Below are positions 18,631-32,207 of a stretch of DNA of 64,000 nucleotides, piece by piece. Below the pieces are notes generated by a model. It was not told the DNA's origin. It saw only the letters and a program-made list of their open reading frames with translations, and searched no databases. How positions within the stretch are numbered: position 1 is the stretch's first letter; each line of letters begins with the position of its first letter. The position numbers and the translations under genes were made by a program. The stretch lies in contig NZ_JAIWKS010000001.1 of assembly GCF_021271205.1 (NCBI RefSeq), positions 186,001 through 250,000 on the forward strand, given 5' to 3'. The stretch is from Pseudomonas uvaldensis. Lineage in GTDB: Bacteria > Pseudomonadota > Gammaproteobacteria > Pseudomonadales > Pseudomonadaceae.

Positions 18631-21324
18631 ATGCCCTCGCCCCTGAGCAAACCGTTGGCACCTTCCTGGGTCAATCGATTCAAGGAACAGAGCCTGGAGC
18701 GTGGGCGCCGCTACGCGCAGGAAAACCGCGTCAGGATCGTCGAGACCGGCGAAAGCATTATCACCGCCAGTTGCGAAGGTTCCGGCGGCAGCGTTTACCG
18801 TCAGACCATTCGCCTGAAAGAGTCAGCCAAGGGCACGCTCCTGTTGCTTGAAGCCGCCTGTTCCTGCCCGGTGCGCATCAACTGCAAGCACTGCGCCGCG
18901 GTGTTGCTGCAAGTCCAGGAAACCCTGGCCTACCCGGCTGCCGAAAAAGACGCACAGTTGCTGGAGAAACTCCAGGCGGTGCTGGACAACCGCAGCCCCA
19001 AGGCTCCTCCGCAGGTGCTGGTGGACAACGTTCAACCCGTCCCGCGCTTATGGCTGGCCAGCATCGAGTTCAGCGCCTTCGAGCCACGCAACGGCAAAAT
19101 GCAACGCTACATCCAGCACCGCGCCGCCCTTTCGTTCAACTATCTGGACGAATACGTCAGCGGCCAGCGCAACACGGATGTGCTGATTCGCCAGGAAACC
19201 CAGACGCTACGGATAAAACGCCACACCGAGGTGGAACAGTCCTACCGCGAACAACTGCGAATTCTCGGCTTCAAGATCGCGACCAGACAAAGCAAGGCCC
19301 TGCCGGAAAGTGCCGGCGAGCTGTATGAAATGGTCAACGACAGCGCCTGGCTGACCTTCACCCTCAATGACCTGCCAAAACTGCGAGGCCAGGGCTGGGA
19401 ATTGCAGATTGACGAGGATTTCGGCTTCGACCTGACCGCCGTGGATGACTGGTATGCCACCGTCGAGGAGACACCAGAGCGAGACTGGTTCGACCTGGAG
19501 CTGGGAATCATCGTCAACGGCGAACGACTGAGCCTGCTGCCAATCCTGTTGAACCTGATGCGCTCGCACATCGAACTGTTCAACCCGGAACGCCTGGCAA
19601 GGCGTCGCGATGACGAACTCATCCTGGTCAACTTGCCGAACCGCCCGAATTCGGAGTTCGGTCCGCAACAGGTGGCCCTGCCCTATGGTCGGTTGAAACC
19701 GGTACTGGCGACTCTGGGCGAGTTCTATCTGCAGGAACCCGGCACCACCAAGCTGCGTCTGAACACCGCGGACGCCCTGCGCCTCAACCCGCTGCAGGAC
19801 CTGCCTCTGCGCTGGGAAGGTGGCGAGCACATTCGCAGCCTGGCCCAACGCCTGCGGGACATCAAGGACTACACCGCGACAGCGCCAGAGGGCCTTAACG
19901 CGACACTGCGGCCCTACCAGCTCGAAGGCTTGAGCTGGATGCAATCGCTGCGACAGCTGGAGGTCGGCGGCATCCTTGCGGATGACATGGGCCTGGGCAA
20001 GACCCTACAAACCCTGGCGCATATTCTCAGCGAAAAAAACGCCGGCCGCCTCGACCGGCCTTGCATGGTAGTGATGCCCACCAGCCTGATTCCCAACTGG
20101 CTCGACGAGGCTGCTCACTTCACACCGCAACTGAAGGTGCTCGCGCTGTATGGCGCCGGGCGCAAGAAGTATTTTGACCGGCTGGCCGATTACGATCTGG
20201 TACTGACGACATACGCGCTGTTGCCCAAGGATGTGGAGCGCCTGAAAAACCAGCCCCTGCATGTATTGATCCTCGATGAAGCTCAGTACATCAAGAACCC
20301 CACCAGCAAAGCCGCCCAGGCCGCACGGGAACTCGACGCCCGACAGCGCCTGTGCCTGTCCGGCACGCCGCTGGAGAATCATCTGGGCGAATTGTGGTCG
20401 TTGTTTCACTTCTTGCTGCCGGGTTGGCTTGGAGACGTTAAAAGCTTCAACCGCGATTACCGCGTGCCGATTGAGAAGCGCGGCAGCGATGCAAGACTCA
20501 AGCACCTCAATGGTCGGGTAAAACCCTTTTTGCTGCGCAGGACGAAAGAGCAAGTGGCGACGGAATTACCGCCCAAGACCGAGATCGTCCACTGGGTTGA
20601 ACTCAGCGATGCGCAGCGAGATGTCTACGAAACCATGCGCCTGGCCATGGACAAGAAAGTTCGCGATGAAATCACCCGCAAAGGCGTCGCCCGTAGCCAG
20701 ATCATCATCCTCGAGGCCTTGCTCAAGCTTCGCCAGGTCTGTTGCGACTTGCGCCTGATCAATGATGCTGCGTTGCCTGTCCGGGGCAGCACCTCGGGCA
20801 AACTCGACAGCCTGATGGAAATGCTCGAAGAACTGTTTGAAGAAGGTCGTAGGGTCCTGCTGTTTTCCCAGTTCACCTCGATGTTGTCGCTGATCGAGGA
20901 TGAACTGAAAAAACGCAGTGTCGACTACGCCATCCTGACCGGCCAGACCCGGGATCGCCGCACGCCCGTCAAAGAGTTCCAGAATGGCAAGCGCCAGATC
21001 TTCCTGATCAGTCTGAAAGCAGGAGGCGTGGGGTTGAACCTGACTGAAGCCGATACCGTGATTCACTACGACCCATGGTGGAACCCCGCCACCGAAAACC
21101 AGGCAACCGACCGCGCCTATCGCATCGGTCAGGAAAAACCAGTGTTCGTCTACAAACTGATTGCCCGAGGCACGGTGGAAGAGAAGATCCAGCTACTGCA
21201 AAAGGAGAAATCCGACCTGGCGGCCGGCGTACTGGACGGCCGCGTGACAGGCGATTGGCAGTTGCAGAGCGATGATATCGAAGCACTGTTTGCGCCCCTG
21301 CCGGACAAGCTGGAAAAGCGCTGA
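18631..21324 (+). CDS. SWIM zinc-finger SNF2-family helicase/ATPase
   Basis: An 897-residue Swi2/Snf2 protein. The N-terminus carries a SWIM finger (CSCPVRINCKHCAAVLLQ; CxC...CxH). The motor domain has ADDMGLGKT (Walker A), DEAQYIKN (motif II), LSGTPLENHLGELWSLF (motif III) and, in the second lobe, GGVGLNLTEADTVIHYDPWW and DRAYRIGQ (motifs V/VI). These enzymes remodel protein-DNA complexes; bacterial members are poorly understood. It is probably co-transcribed with csiV. The full set of ATPase motifs is present. Confidence 0.88.
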   Translation: MPSPLSKPLAPSWVNRFKEQSLERGRRYAQENRVRIVETGESIITASCEGSGGSVYRQTIRLKESAKGTLLLLEAACSCPVRINCKHCAAVLLQVQETLAYPAAEKDAQLLEKLQAVLDNRSPKAPPQVLVDNVQPVPRLWLASIEFSAFEPRNGKMQRYIQHRAALSFNYLDEYVSGQRNTDVLIRQETQTLRIKRHTEVEQSYREQLRILGFKIATRQSKALPESAGELYEMVNDSAWLTFTLNDLPKLRGQGWELQIDEDFGFDLTAVDDWYATVEETPERDWFDLELGIIVNGERLSLLPILLNLMRSHIELFNPERLARRRDDELILVNLPNRPNSEFGPQQVALPYGRLKPVLATLGEFYLQEPGTTKLRLNTADALRLNPLQDLPLRWEGGEHIRSLAQRLRDIKDYTATAPEGLNATLRPYQLEGLSWMQSLRQLEVGGILADDMGLGKTLQTLAHILSEKNAGRLDRPCMVVMPTSLIPNWLDEAAHFTPQLKVLALYGAGRKKYFDRLADYDLVLTTYALLPKDVERLKNQPLHVLILDEAQYIKNPTSKAAQAARELDARQRLCLSGTPLENHLGELWSLFHFLLPGWLGDVKSFNRDYRVPIEKRGSDARLKHLNGRVKPFLLRRTKEQVATELPPKTEIVHWVELSDAQRDVYETMRLAMDKKVRDEITRKGVARSQIIILEALLKLRQVCCDLRLINDAALPVRGSTSGKLDSLMEMLEELFEEGRRVLLFSQFTSMLSLIEDELKKRSVDYAILTGQTRDRRTPVKEFQNGKRQIFLISLKAGGVGLNLTEADTVIHYDPWWNPATENQATDRAYRIGQEKPVFVYKLIARGTVEEKIQLLQKEKSDLAAGVLDGRVTGDWQLQSDDIEALFAPLPDKLEKR

Positions 21325-21407
21325 CAGGGTCCGCGCCCTCCTGGATCGCCAGTCAGTCCGTTATCGGCACTCGCGGCCTGCTTGTGCAACAGCCATCGAA
21401 CAGCGCC

Positions 21408-22418
21408 CTAATCGATCAACTGCGCAGCTTTCAACGCACCGACGGCCTTTAGCCAGCGCGGATCCTGGCGGTACTCGGTGGTGGCGAACGCCTGGCCGCG
21501 CATTCGTGCGATCCGGGCCGACGGCTTGACCTTCAGACGCTGGGCAGCGCTCAAGGCCAACTCCGCGGCAGCACGGTCGTTGCAGACCAGGCCCATGTCG
21601 CAACCAGCCGACAACGCAGCCTCGATACGACTGGCGGCATCGCCGACCACATGGGCGCCGGCCATCGACAGGTCGTCACTGAAGATCACGCCGTCGAATT
21701 GCAATTCGCCCCGCAGGATGTCCTGCAACCAACGCCGGGAAAATCCCGCCGGATTCGTATCTACCTGCGGATAAATGACATGGGCAGGCATCACCGCAGC
21801 CAACTGCTTGCTCAACCTGGCGAAGGGCACCAGGTCATTGGCGCGAATCTGTTCGAGGCTGCGCTCGTCGTTGGGAATAGCCACATGGGAGTCGGCCTCT
21901 GCCCAGCCATGACCAGGAAAATGCTTGCCGGTCGCCGCCATGCCAGCCCCGTTCATCCCGCGAATGAACGCGCCAGCCAACAACGCGGCGCGTTGCGGAT
22001 CACTTTCGAAGGCACGGCTGCCCACCACTGCACTGCGCTGATAATCGAGGTCCAGCACCGGGGCAAAACTCAAGTCGAGACCAACGGCCAGCACCTCGGT
22101 CGCCATGATCCAGCCGCACTGCTCGGCCAGGTACTCGGCATTCGGATTGTCAGCAATAGCCCGCATGGCCGGCAAGCGGACAAACCCTTGGCGCAAGCGC
22201 TGGACACGTCCGCCCTCCTGGTCGACCGCCAGCAAAAGGTCGGGACGAATGGCGCGGATCGACGCGCTCAATTCGCGCACTTGCCGCGGATGCTCGATAT
22301 TGCGAGCGAAAATGATCAGGCCGCCCACTTCCGGCTGACGCAACAGGTGGCGATCTTCGGCCGTCAGCCAGGTACCGGCGACGTCCACCATCAACGAGCC
22401 TTGCAGGCCAGCAGTCAT
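21408..22418 (-). CDS. nagZ: Beta-N-acetylhexosaminidase, peptidoglycan recycling
   Basis: A 336-residue family GH3 enzyme that removes GlcNAc from anhydromuropeptides in the cytoplasm and thereby makes the AmpR-activating signal for AmpC-type beta-lactamase. Motifs: GRVQRL, KHFPGHGWAEADSH (substrate and catalytic His/Asp loop) and FSDDLSMAGA (catalytic Asp). It lacks a signal peptide, as expected. It lies downstream of psrA in the same orientation, about 150 bases apart. Confidence 0.95.
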   Translation of the reverse strand: MTAGLQGSLMVDVAGTWLTAEDRHLLRQPEVGGLIIFARNIEHPRQVRELSASIRAIRPDLLLAVDQEGGRVQRLRQGFVRLPAMRAIADNPNAEYLAEQCGWIMATEVLAVGLDLSFAPVLDLDYQRSAVVGSRAFESDPQRAALLAGAFIRGMNGAGMAATGKHFPGHGWAEADSHVAIPNDERSLEQIRANDLVPFARLSKQLAAVMPAHVIYPQVDTNPAGFSRRWLQDILRGELQFDGVIFSDDLSMAGAHVVGDAASRIEAALSAGCDMGLVCNDRAAAELALSAAQRLKVKPSARIARMRGQAFATTEYRQDPRWLKAVGALKAAQLID

Positions 22419-22569
22419 AGCATTTCCTTAATAACGATGAACCCACGCGACCACGGTTGCACGGACCGGACTGACGGCTGTCGCGGTCGTGCAATGAGGG
22501 ATGGAGTGGATTCGGAAGAAAGTGGGCATGGGCGGCTAGCTTAGCGGATGTAGGCCGTCACGCCCACCC

Positions 22570-23277
22570 TCAGGCCTTGGCGAGCGCCGGGGCCGTTTTG
22601 CTGCGCGGGCGCAACTGTGCGGCGGCCATGGCATCGTCGGTGACACCACTTTCGGCACGCATGCCAGCGGCCAGGAACGGCACCATCAGGCGCATCACCT
22701 GCTCAATCGAGGTGTTTACGCCGAAATCGGTTTCAGCGATCGCCCTCAACGCCTTGATGCCGGACATACTGAACGCGGCGGCGCCGAGCATGAAGTGCAC
22801 GCGCCAGAACAGCTCGATCGGCGGGATACGCGGCGCCGCTTCGTTGACCAGCAACATATAGCGACGGAATACCTTGCCGTACATGTCTTCAAGGTAACGC
22901 CGCAGGTGGCCCTGGCTCTGGCTGAAAGCCAGACCCAGCAGGCGCATGAAAATGGAAAGATCATTACCGCTGCGGGGCTGCACGGCAAGCGCCTGCTCGA
23001 CCAGCATTTCCAGTAGCTCTTCGAGGGTAGGCTTGACGTCGGGCTTGGCCTGGCGACGCTCCAGCTCGCGGTCGAGGCTGAGGCAGAAAGGTCCGAGGAA
23101 TCGCGAAAAGACCGCCTGGATCAGCGCTTTTTTCGAGCCGAAATGATAGTTCACCGCCGCCAGATTAACCCCGGCCTTGCTGGTAATCAGACGCAACGAG
23201 GTTTCGGCGAAACCTTTTTCCGCGAACAACTGCTCGGCAGCATCGAGAATACGTTCAACGGTTTCCGACTGGGCCAT
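22570..23277 (-). CDS. psrA: TetR-family fatty-acid-responsive regulator
   Basis: A 235-residue TetR-type repressor/activator. The helix-turn-helix region is ERILDAAEQLFAEKGFAETSLRLITSKAGVN...HFGSKK at residues about 7-52, and the C-terminal ligand domain is all helical. The ATG at 23277 (MAQSETVERIL) is the family start. Identity as PsrA follows from position (nagZ-psrA-lexA-sulA order of Pseudomonas) and from its own CAAAC-N4-GTTTG operator just upstream. PsrA represses itself and fadBA and responds to long-chain fatty acids (known in P. aeruginosa). Confidence 0.93.
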   Translation of the reverse strand: MAQSETVERILDAAEQLFAEKGFAETSLRLITSKAGVNLAAVNYHFGSKKALIQAVFSRFLGPFCLSLDRELERRQAKPDVKPTLEELLEMLVEQALAVQPRSGNDLSIFMRLLGLAFSQSQGHLRRYLEDMYGKVFRRYMLLVNEAAPRIPPIELFWRVHFMLGAAAFSMSGIKALRAIAETDFGVNTSIEQVMRLMVPFLAAGMRAESGVTDDAMAAAQLRPRSKTAPALAKA

Positions 23278-23292
23278 GACTACTCCGCCTGA

Positions 23293-23319
23293 CAAACACT
23301 TGTTTGAAACATACGTTTC
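23293..23319. promoter_or_regulatory. Double PsrA operator
   Basis: CAAACACTTGTTTG at 23293-23306 exactly fits the PsrA consensus (G/C)AAAC-N2-4-GTTT(G/C). GAAACATACGTTTC at 23306-23319 is a second site of the same form, sharing one G. They begin 16 bases upstream of the psrA ATG, so autorepression is expected. Confidence 0.85.
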
Positions 23320-23473
23320 GAGCCCTGGGGTTGTCAAGCCTGGCGGGACGTTTTGCGAACGACCGGTCAGCTATTTAACCACACCTTCGACGGGCTGTAG
23401 CCATGCAGCAAGCAACCGTACGATCGACCGTCCAGCGGCCCGCAAAAAAAGGAGGATTGCCAAGCGACGCTCA

Positions 23474-23489
23474 CTGTATATAATCCCAG
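23474..23489 (+). promoter_or_regulatory. LexA (SOS) box 1
   Basis: CTGTATATAATCCCAG fits CTG-N10-CAG with the AT-rich core of SOS boxes and contains a TATAAT-like -10. It lies 30 bases before lexA. Confidence 0.88.
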
Positions 23490-23492
23490 TCA

Positions 23493-23508
23493 CTGTATAA
23501 AAAGACAG
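23493..23508 (+). promoter_or_regulatory. LexA (SOS) box 2
   Basis: CTGTATAAAAAGACAG also fits CTG-N10-CAG, 3 bases after box 1 and 10 bases before the lexA ATG. Tandem boxes are typical of autoregulated lexA promoters. Confidence 0.9.
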
Positions 23509-23518
23509 AGCGATCAAT

Positions 23519-24127
23519 ATGCTAAAGCTGACGCCACGCCAAGCCGAGATTCTGGCCTTCATCAAACGCTGCCTGGAAGACAACGGCTATCCACCGACCC
23601 GCGCGGAAATCGCTCAGGAACTGGGTTTCAAGTCGCCCAACGCGGCTGAAGAACACCTCAAGGCACTCGCTCGCAAGGGCGCAATCGAAATGACGCCGGG
23701 GGCCTCCCGCGGCATTCGCATCCCGGGCTTCGAAGCCAAAGCCGACGAAACCACCCTGCCGATCATCGGCCGCGTGGCGGCTGGAGCGCCGATTCTTGCC
23801 CAACAGCATGTTGAAGAATCCTGCAATATCAATCCTTCGTTTTTCCATCCACGAGCAGACTACCTCCTTCGCGTCCACGGCATGAGCATGAAGGACATCG
23901 GCATCTTCGATGGCGACCTGCTGGCTGTTCACACCACCCGTGAAGCCCGTAATGGCCAGATCGTCGTGGCGCGTATCGGTGACGAAGTCACCGTCAAACG
24001 TTTCAAGCGCGATGGCAGCAAGGTCTGGCTGATCGCCGAAAACCCCGAATTCGCCCCCATCGAAGTGAACCTGAAAGAACAGGACCTCGTCATCGAAGGC
24101 TTGAGCGTCGGCGTCATTCGCCGCTAA
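23519..24127 (+). CDS. lexA: SOS repressor LexA
   Basis: A 202-residue repressor. It has an N-terminal winged HTH ([30 protein letters not shown]), the self-cleavage Ala-Gly bond in GRVAAGAPI, the catalytic Ser in RVHGMSMKD and the catalytic Lys in DEVTVKRF. Two LexA boxes precede it. sulA follows after 11 bases with an AGGAGG ribosome site, so lexA-sulA is an SOS operon. Confidence 0.98.
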   Translation: MLKLTPRQAEILAFIKRCLEDNGYPPTRAEIAQELGFKSPNAAEEHLKALARKGAIEMTPGASRGIRIPGFEAKADETTLPIIGRVAAGAPILAQQHVEESCNINPSFFHPRADYLLRVHGMSMKDIGIFDGDLLAVHTTREARNGQIVVARIGDEVTVKRFKRDGSKVWLIAENPEFAPIEVNLKEQDLVIEGLSVGVIRR

Positions 24128-24138
24128 AAGGAGGCTTT

Positions 24139-24612
24139 ATGCATTTCCCTCTCACACCACAGCACACGCAACTCCCGCTGTTCGAGGCATTCATGGCCCA
24201 GCCTTTGGCTCCAGTCCTGAAGGACGTGATCGAGTCCCCTTGGGGCGTTGAGCCCGAGGCCTTCAGTGAATTGTCGCTGCGTGGTGCGGCCGGGAACTGC
24301 CTGAATCTGCTGGCACCGATCCTACGAGAACTGAGCCAGGACCAGGACGCTCGCTGGCTGACGCTGATCGCGCCTCCGGCCAGCGTTACCCAGGCTTGGC
24401 TGCGGGACGCGGGCCTTAATCGCGAACGCATCCTGCTGCTGCAACCACGGGGCACCCAGAGCGCTCATCAATTGACGTGCGAAGCGTTGCGCCTGGGCCG
24501 CAGCCATACGGTGGTCAGCTGGCTCAACCCGTTAAGCGCGACAGCGCGGCAACAGCTGATCAGCGCCGCCCGCACCGGGGACGCACAAAGCTTGAATATT
24601 CGTTTGGGCTGA
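24139..24612 (+). CDS. sulA: SOS cell-division inhibitor
   Basis: A 157-residue SulA-type protein that blocks FtsZ polymerisation during DNA damage. The central fold is recognisable (LTLIAPPASVTQAWLRDAGLN...ILLLQPRG...HTVVSWLNPLS). Placement directly behind lexA under tandem SOS boxes supports the call. The N-terminus is poorly conserved in the family. Confidence 0.9.
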   Translation: MHFPLTPQHTQLPLFEAFMAQPLAPVLKDVIESPWGVEPEAFSELSLRGAAGNCLNLLAPILRELSQDQDARWLTLIAPPASVTQAWLRDAGLNRERILLLQPRGTQSAHQLTCEALRLGRSHTVVSWLNPLSATARQQLISAARTGDAQSLNIRLG

Positions 24613-24622
24613 GACAAGCGCG

Positions 24623-24645
24623 GGCTTCTCGAGGATTGAGAAGCC
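24623..24645 (+). terminator. Hairpin after sulA
   Basis: GGCTTCTC (24623-24630) pairs with GAGAAGCC (24638-24645), 10 bases past the sulA stop. No clean T-run follows, so it is a possible terminator only. Confidence 0.45.
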
Positions 24646-24685
24646 GACCGAAAGCAATATTTATCAAAAAAACCGACAGACGGGA

Positions 24686-24919
24686 TCAATGAAGAACCCG
24701 TGGTCCTTCTTCCTTGTTGAATTCGCCTTCAACCAGGCGGCCTGCCATCTGGACACCCACGCTTAACATCGCCTTGGCGACCTCGACATGCTGGCCTTGC
24801 AGGAACGCCTTGGCATCTTCGGAGAAACTCAGGGTAACCAGGGAACCCTCGTCCTCAGCCCTGCGCAGCTCGATGCGGCCATCAGGAAGTTCGACAATTT
24901 CTAGAAAGGACGTAGGCAT
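24686..24919 (-). CDS. Conserved 77-residue protein downstream of DUF6586 gene
   Basis: A small acidic protein (MPTSFLEIVELPDGRIELRRAE...), with no signal peptide or membrane segment. The ATG at 24919 has GGAGAA 9 bases upstream. From memory it matches the position of the PA3009-type conserved hypothetical between sulA and topA in P. aeruginosa. No function can be read from it. Confidence 0.75.
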   Translation of the reverse strand: MPTSFLEIVELPDGRIELRRAEDEGSLVTLSFSEDAKAFLQGQHVEVAKAMLSVGVQMAGRLVEGEFNKEEGPRVLH

Positions 24920-25025
24920 AAAAGTCTGTTCTCCACGAAAGGCGAGGATTATATAGTCATCGGCCAGGCTTCGCTCAGGATCTTGACCAAGCGCTGTCGG
25001 TGAACGTGACGGCCGCAAGCGGTAT

Positions 25026-25550
25026 TCAGCATTCGTTCAAGCTTTCACGGAAGCGAATCGCCAGGCTCTTGAGGTTCTGGCGCCAGCTCTCCAGCTCCTC
25101 CCGACTCAGCTCCTCCTCGGGCTCCTGTTCGTCTAGGTTGACCGCCATGATCAACGGCTGGGTCACGTCGCCCTTGGGCTTGCGCGGGGCCCGTGGAGGC
25201 TGGAACAGCGCCCCGTGCGCCGCCAGCAACTTGGCCAGCCAGGTTTCCGGGTTTTGAGCCAGCTCGATCATCTCGGCCAGTTCAGGAATGGCAATGTCTT
25301 GCAGCACTTCCCGAGTCAGCAGCAACTCTGCCCGCGAGGCATTAGCCTGCGGCAGTCGATAGAAGCCTGCAATTTCATGGCACAACCCCAATAACGCCCC
25401 ATACAGATGAAATAATGCGGACTCGCGCCCGGCCTGAAGCAACGCCGGGGAATTGATTGCGCGCCCATCCTCTGCCCTGGCAAGCGCTTCAAGGGACAAG
25501 CCGGCGAAATAGATTTTCTGGTTGGTGCGGGTGTAGAGCTCGTGCGCCAT
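25026..25550 (-). CDS. DUF6586-type conserved protein
   Basis: A 174-residue soluble, mostly helical protein with an acidic run (LDEQEPEEELSREELESW) near the C-terminus. I use the ATG at 25550 (MAHELYTRTNQKIYFAGL). Position between topA and the small gene near sulA corresponds to PA3010 in P. aeruginosa (remembered order). No catalytic motif is visible and the function is unknown. Confidence 0.75.
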   Translation of the reverse strand: MAHELYTRTNQKIYFAGLSLEALARAEDGRAINSPALLQAGRESALFHLYGALLGLCHEIAGFYRLPQANASRAELLLTREVLQDIAIPELAEMIELAQNPETWLAKLLAAHGALFQPPRAPRKPKGDVTQPLIMAVNLDEQEPEEELSREELESWRQNLKSLAIRFRESLNEC

Positions 25551-25654
25551 GACGGCATCTCCCAACGACATGAAAGCTTCACGCAAGTGCGACAGTGTCG
25601 TGGATCAACCAAGACCTCTGCAAGCCAAATACGGCCAAAGGAACAAGCGGTGTG

Positions 25655-25746
25655 CTGTGGGAGCGAGCCTGCTCGCGATAACGGTGCAAACAGTCAGCAT
25701 TGAGGTTGACTGACCCACCGCTTCGCGAACAGGCTCGCTCCCACAG
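25655..25746. repeat. Inverted REP doublet (REPIN)
   Basis: CTGTGGGAGCGAGCCTG...TCGCGA and its inverted copy TCGCGA...CAGGCTCGCTCCCACAG flank about 45 bp of unrelated sequence between topA and the DUF6586 gene. The arms pair almost perfectly. Confidence 0.85.
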
Positions 25747-25793
25747 TTCTTTAGTCTGGCTGACAGGCGCTGAACAAGCCCTGCCACCCTCGA

Positions 25794-28403
25794 TCAACGC
25801 TTGTCTTCCACCGTCCATTTACCGCCATCGTAGTACGCCTTCCAACCGGTAGGCTTGCCATCGACTTCGGTCTGCACGTATTGCTCCTTGGTCTTGCGGC
25901 TGTAGCGAATCACCGCCGGACGCCCATCCGGATCCTTCTGCGGCGCTTCGCAGAGGAAATGGTACTTCGGATCGATCTCGTCCTTGTGAGGCAGCAGTTC
26001 CATCACCAGGGGCGCGCGGGTTTCGCGATTCTTCGGGAATTGGCTGGCCGCCAGGAACAGGCCAGATGCACCGTCACGCAGGATATAGGTGTCGTTGACC
26101 TTCTCGCACTTGAGCTCCGGCATCTTCACCGGATCCATTTTCGGTGGTGCGGCATCGCCGCTCCTGAGCAGCTTGCGGGTATTCTTGCAGGTCGGGTTGG
26201 TGCAACCGAAGAACTTGCCGAAACGGCCGGTCTTGAGCTGCATCTCGCTACCGCACTTATCGCATTCCAGGCTCGGGCCCTCATAACCTTTGATGCGATA
26301 AGTGCCCTCCTCAATCTCATACCCCGCGCAATCCGGGTTGTTACCGCAGATATGCAGCTTGCGCTTTTCGTCCAGCAGATAGGCATCCATCGCAGTGCTG
26401 CAGATCGGGCAGCGATGCTTGCCGCGCAGCACCAGAGACTCCGACTCGCCCTCGTCGTCCGCCGCGATTTCATCGCCCGGCACCAGGTTGACCGTCGCCT
26501 TGCAGCGCTCCTTGGGCGGCAGGCTATAGCCCGAGCAGCCAAGGAAAACACCGGTCGATGCCGTGCGGATCTGCATTGGACGGCCGCAGGTCTGACACGG
26601 AATGTCGGTCATGACCGGCTGGTTGGCCCGCATGCCATTGTCAGCGCTTTCAGCCACCTCGAGCTTTTTCTTGAAGTCGCCGTAAAACTCGTCGAGCACG
26701 CTCTTCCAGTCCCGCTCGCCCTGGGCCACATCGTCGAGATTCTCTTCCATACCGGCGGTAAAGCCGTAGTCCATCAGGTTCGAGAAGCTTTCGGACAGAC
26801 GCTCGGTCACGATGTCGCCCATTTTTTCCGAATAGAACCGACGGTTGTGCAACGCCACGTAGCCGCGATCCTGGATGGTGGAAATGATCGCCGCGTAAGT
26901 CGAAGGGCGACCGATACCGCGCTTTTCCATTTCCTTGACCAGACTGGCTTCCGAGTAACGGGCCGGCGGCTTGGTGAAGTGCTGCGTCGGATCGAGTTTG
27001 ATGAGCTTAAGCACATCGCCCTGGGCCATGTCCGGCAAGACATCGTCATCCCCTGGCTTGGTAATTTGCGGCATGACGCGAGTGTAGCCGTCGAACTTGA
27101 GGATGCGGCCCTTGGCGCGCAGCTCGAAGTCACCGGCCCCCACACTGACGGTAGTCGACAGATATTGCGCCGGCAGCATCTGGCAGGCCAGGAACTGGCG
27201 CCAGATCAGCTCATAGAGACGCTCCGCATCACGCTCCATGCCCGACAACTTGCTCGGCTCGGTGTTGGCATCGGACGGACGAATCGCTTCGTGAGCCTCT
27301 TGCGCGCCTTCCTTGCTGCTGTAGACATTTGGCGTGTCCGGCAGGTACTTCTTGCCGAACTCGCTTTCGATGTAAGTGCGCGCCATCGCCACGGCATCGG
27401 CCGACAGGTTGGTCGAGTCGGTACGCATGTAAGTGATGTAGCCCGCTTCGTACAGACGCTGGGCCATCATCATGGTTTTCTTCACGCCGAAGCCCAGGCG
27501 GTTGCTCGCGGCTTGTTGCAGCGTGGACGTAATGAACGGGGCCGAAGGCTTGCTGCTGGTCGGTTTGTCTTCACGCTTGACGATGCTGTAGGAAGAAGCC
27601 TTGAGCTTCTCCAGTGCGGCCATGGCCTGGGCTTCGTTGAGCGGCTTGAAGGCTTCGCCCTTTTCGCGAGCCACTTCGAAACGCACGGTCGCCCCCTTGG
27701 CAGTGCCAAGGTCCGCATGGACTTCCCAGTACTCTTCGGGGATGAACGCCCGGATCTCGCGCTCGCGCTCCACCACCAGCTTCACCGCAACCGACTGCAC
27801 ACGACCGGCCGACAGGCCACGGGCGATTTTTGCCCACAGCAGAGGCGAGACCATGTAACCCACCACGCGGTCGAGAAAGCGACGCGCCTGCTGAGCGTTG
27901 ACACGAGCGATGTCCAGCTCGCCCGGCTCGGAGAACGCTTCCTGGATGGCCTTCTTGGTGATTTCGTTGAACACCACGCGCTTGTAGCGGCTGTCATCGC
28001 CACCGATGGCTTCGCGCAGGTGCCAGGCAATGGCTTCCCCTTCGCGGTCCAAGTCCGTTGCGAGATAGATGGTGTCGGCGTCCTTGGCGAGCCGACGCAG
28101 TTCTTCGATAACCTTTTCCTTGCCCGGAAGGATCTCGTACTTGGCTTTCCAACCGTGTTCCGGATCCACGCCCATGCGTGAGACCAGCTGCTTGCGCGCC
28201 TTTTCTTTCGGCGACAATGCCGGCGCTTCACCAGCCGTCTTGCCGCGCTTGGCGGCCGGCTCCTTGCTGGCGCTGGCCGAACCGCTGGTGGGCAGGTCTC
28301 GGATATGGCCGATACTCGACTTCACCACGTATTGGTTGCCCAGATACTTGTTGATGGTCTTGGCCTTAGCCGGGGATTCCACAATGACCAGCGATTTGCC
28401 CAT
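25794..28403 (-). CDS. topA: DNA topoisomerase I
   Basis: An 869-residue type IA topoisomerase that relaxes negative supercoils. The TOPRIM domain starts [18 protein letters not shown], with the acidic triad in [15 protein letters not shown]. The active-site tyrosine is in [10 protein letters not shown]. The C-terminus has several four-cysteine zinc fingers ([23 protein letters not shown]...CTNPTCKN). A Lys/Ala-rich insert (residues about 41-70) interrupts the TOPRIM domain, which I believe is usual for Pseudomonas. Confidence 0.98.
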   Translation of the reverse strand: MGKSLVIVESPAKAKTINKYLGNQYVVKSSIGHIRDLPTSGSASASKEPAAKRGKTAGEAPALSPKEKARKQLVSRMGVDPEHGWKAKYEILPGKEKVIEELRRLAKDADTIYLATDLDREGEAIAWHLREAIGGDDSRYKRVVFNEITKKAIQEAFSEPGELDIARVNAQQARRFLDRVVGYMVSPLLWAKIARGLSAGRVQSVAVKLVVEREREIRAFIPEEYWEVHADLGTAKGATVRFEVAREKGEAFKPLNEAQAMAALEKLKASSYSIVKREDKPTSSKPSAPFITSTLQQAASNRLGFGVKKTMMMAQRLYEAGYITYMRTDSTNLSADAVAMARTYIESEFGKKYLPDTPNVYSSKEGAQEAHEAIRPSDANTEPSKLSGMERDAERLYELIWRQFLACQMLPAQYLSTTVSVGAGDFELRAKGRILKFDGYTRVMPQITKPGDDDVLPDMAQGDVLKLIKLDPTQHFTKPPARYSEASLVKEMEKRGIGRPSTYAAIISTIQDRGYVALHNRRFYSEKMGDIVTERLSESFSNLMDYGFTAGMEENLDDVAQGERDWKSVLDEFYGDFKKKLEVAESADNGMRANQPVMTDIPCQTCGRPMQIRTASTGVFLGCSGYSLPPKERCKATVNLVPGDEIAADDEGESESLVLRGKHRCPICSTAMDAYLLDEKRKLHICGNNPDCAGYEIEEGTYRIKGYEGPSLECDKCGSEMQLKTGRFGKFFGCTNPTCKNTRKLLRSGDAAPPKMDPVKMPELKCEKVNDTYILRDGASGLFLAASQFPKNRETRAPLVMELLPHKDEIDPKYHFLCEAPQKDPDGRPAVIRYSRKTKEQYVQTEVDGKPTGWKAYYDGGKWTVEDKR

Positions 28404-28518
28404 GGATCGGAAAATTCCTGAATTCTAAAAAGTGAAAGGCGGTAGGCGCCTGACGCGGCACCGCTATATATAGTGGCTGCAAGGTGAGGTCAAGCGCAGG
28501 GTTTCCTGCATACAGGCC

Positions 28519-28755
28519 TCATGGCTTTGAAAAAATGCTCTCCTCGGCCTGGACCAAAGCAAAGCGCGGCACCCGTTCGCCGTCAACCTCGACGGACTCC
28601 TGAAACATGCTCAAGGGGCGCACCCAAAAGCCGTAATCGCCATACAGGGCCTGGTAAAAGACCACTTCTTCCTCGGTCTCGGAATGCCGCGCAATGCTGA
28701 ACACGCGGTACTGCGGACCTTTGTAATGCTGGTAGAGCCCTGGTTGTATCGGCAT
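28519..28755 (-). CDS. DUF1653-type small protein
   Basis: A 78-residue protein with the DUF1653 pattern: PGLYQHYKGPQYRVFSIARHSETEEEVVFYQALYG...VRPLSMFQE. The ATG at 28755 has GAGG 8 bases upstream; a TTG six codons earlier is less likely. It is an SH3-like fold family of unknown role. It lies between topA and fadA, as PA3012 does in P. aeruginosa. Confidence 0.85.
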   Translation of the reverse strand: MPIQPGLYQHYKGPQYRVFSIARHSETEEEVVFYQALYGDYGFWVRPLSMFQESVEVDGERVPRFALVQAEESIFSKP

Positions 28756-28811
28756 GCTTCGGCCCTCACTCAAGTCGTTTCAAAATAAAAACAAAATAAA
28801 TCCACAAAAAC

Positions 28812-28835
28812 AAAAACCGGGGCACTCGGCCCCGG
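28812..28835 (-). terminator. Intrinsic terminator after fadA
   Basis: CCGGGGC (28817-28823) pairs with GCCCCGG (28829-28835). On the minus strand the stem is followed by a run of U's (AAAAA at 28812-28816), 18 bases beyond the fadA stop. Confidence 0.85.
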
Positions 28836-28853
28836 CTTCCATCACCGCAACGC

Positions 28854-30044
<1,191 letters not shown>

Positions 30045-30059
30045 CTAGTCGTTGGGCGC

Positions 30060-32207
<2,148 letters not shown>

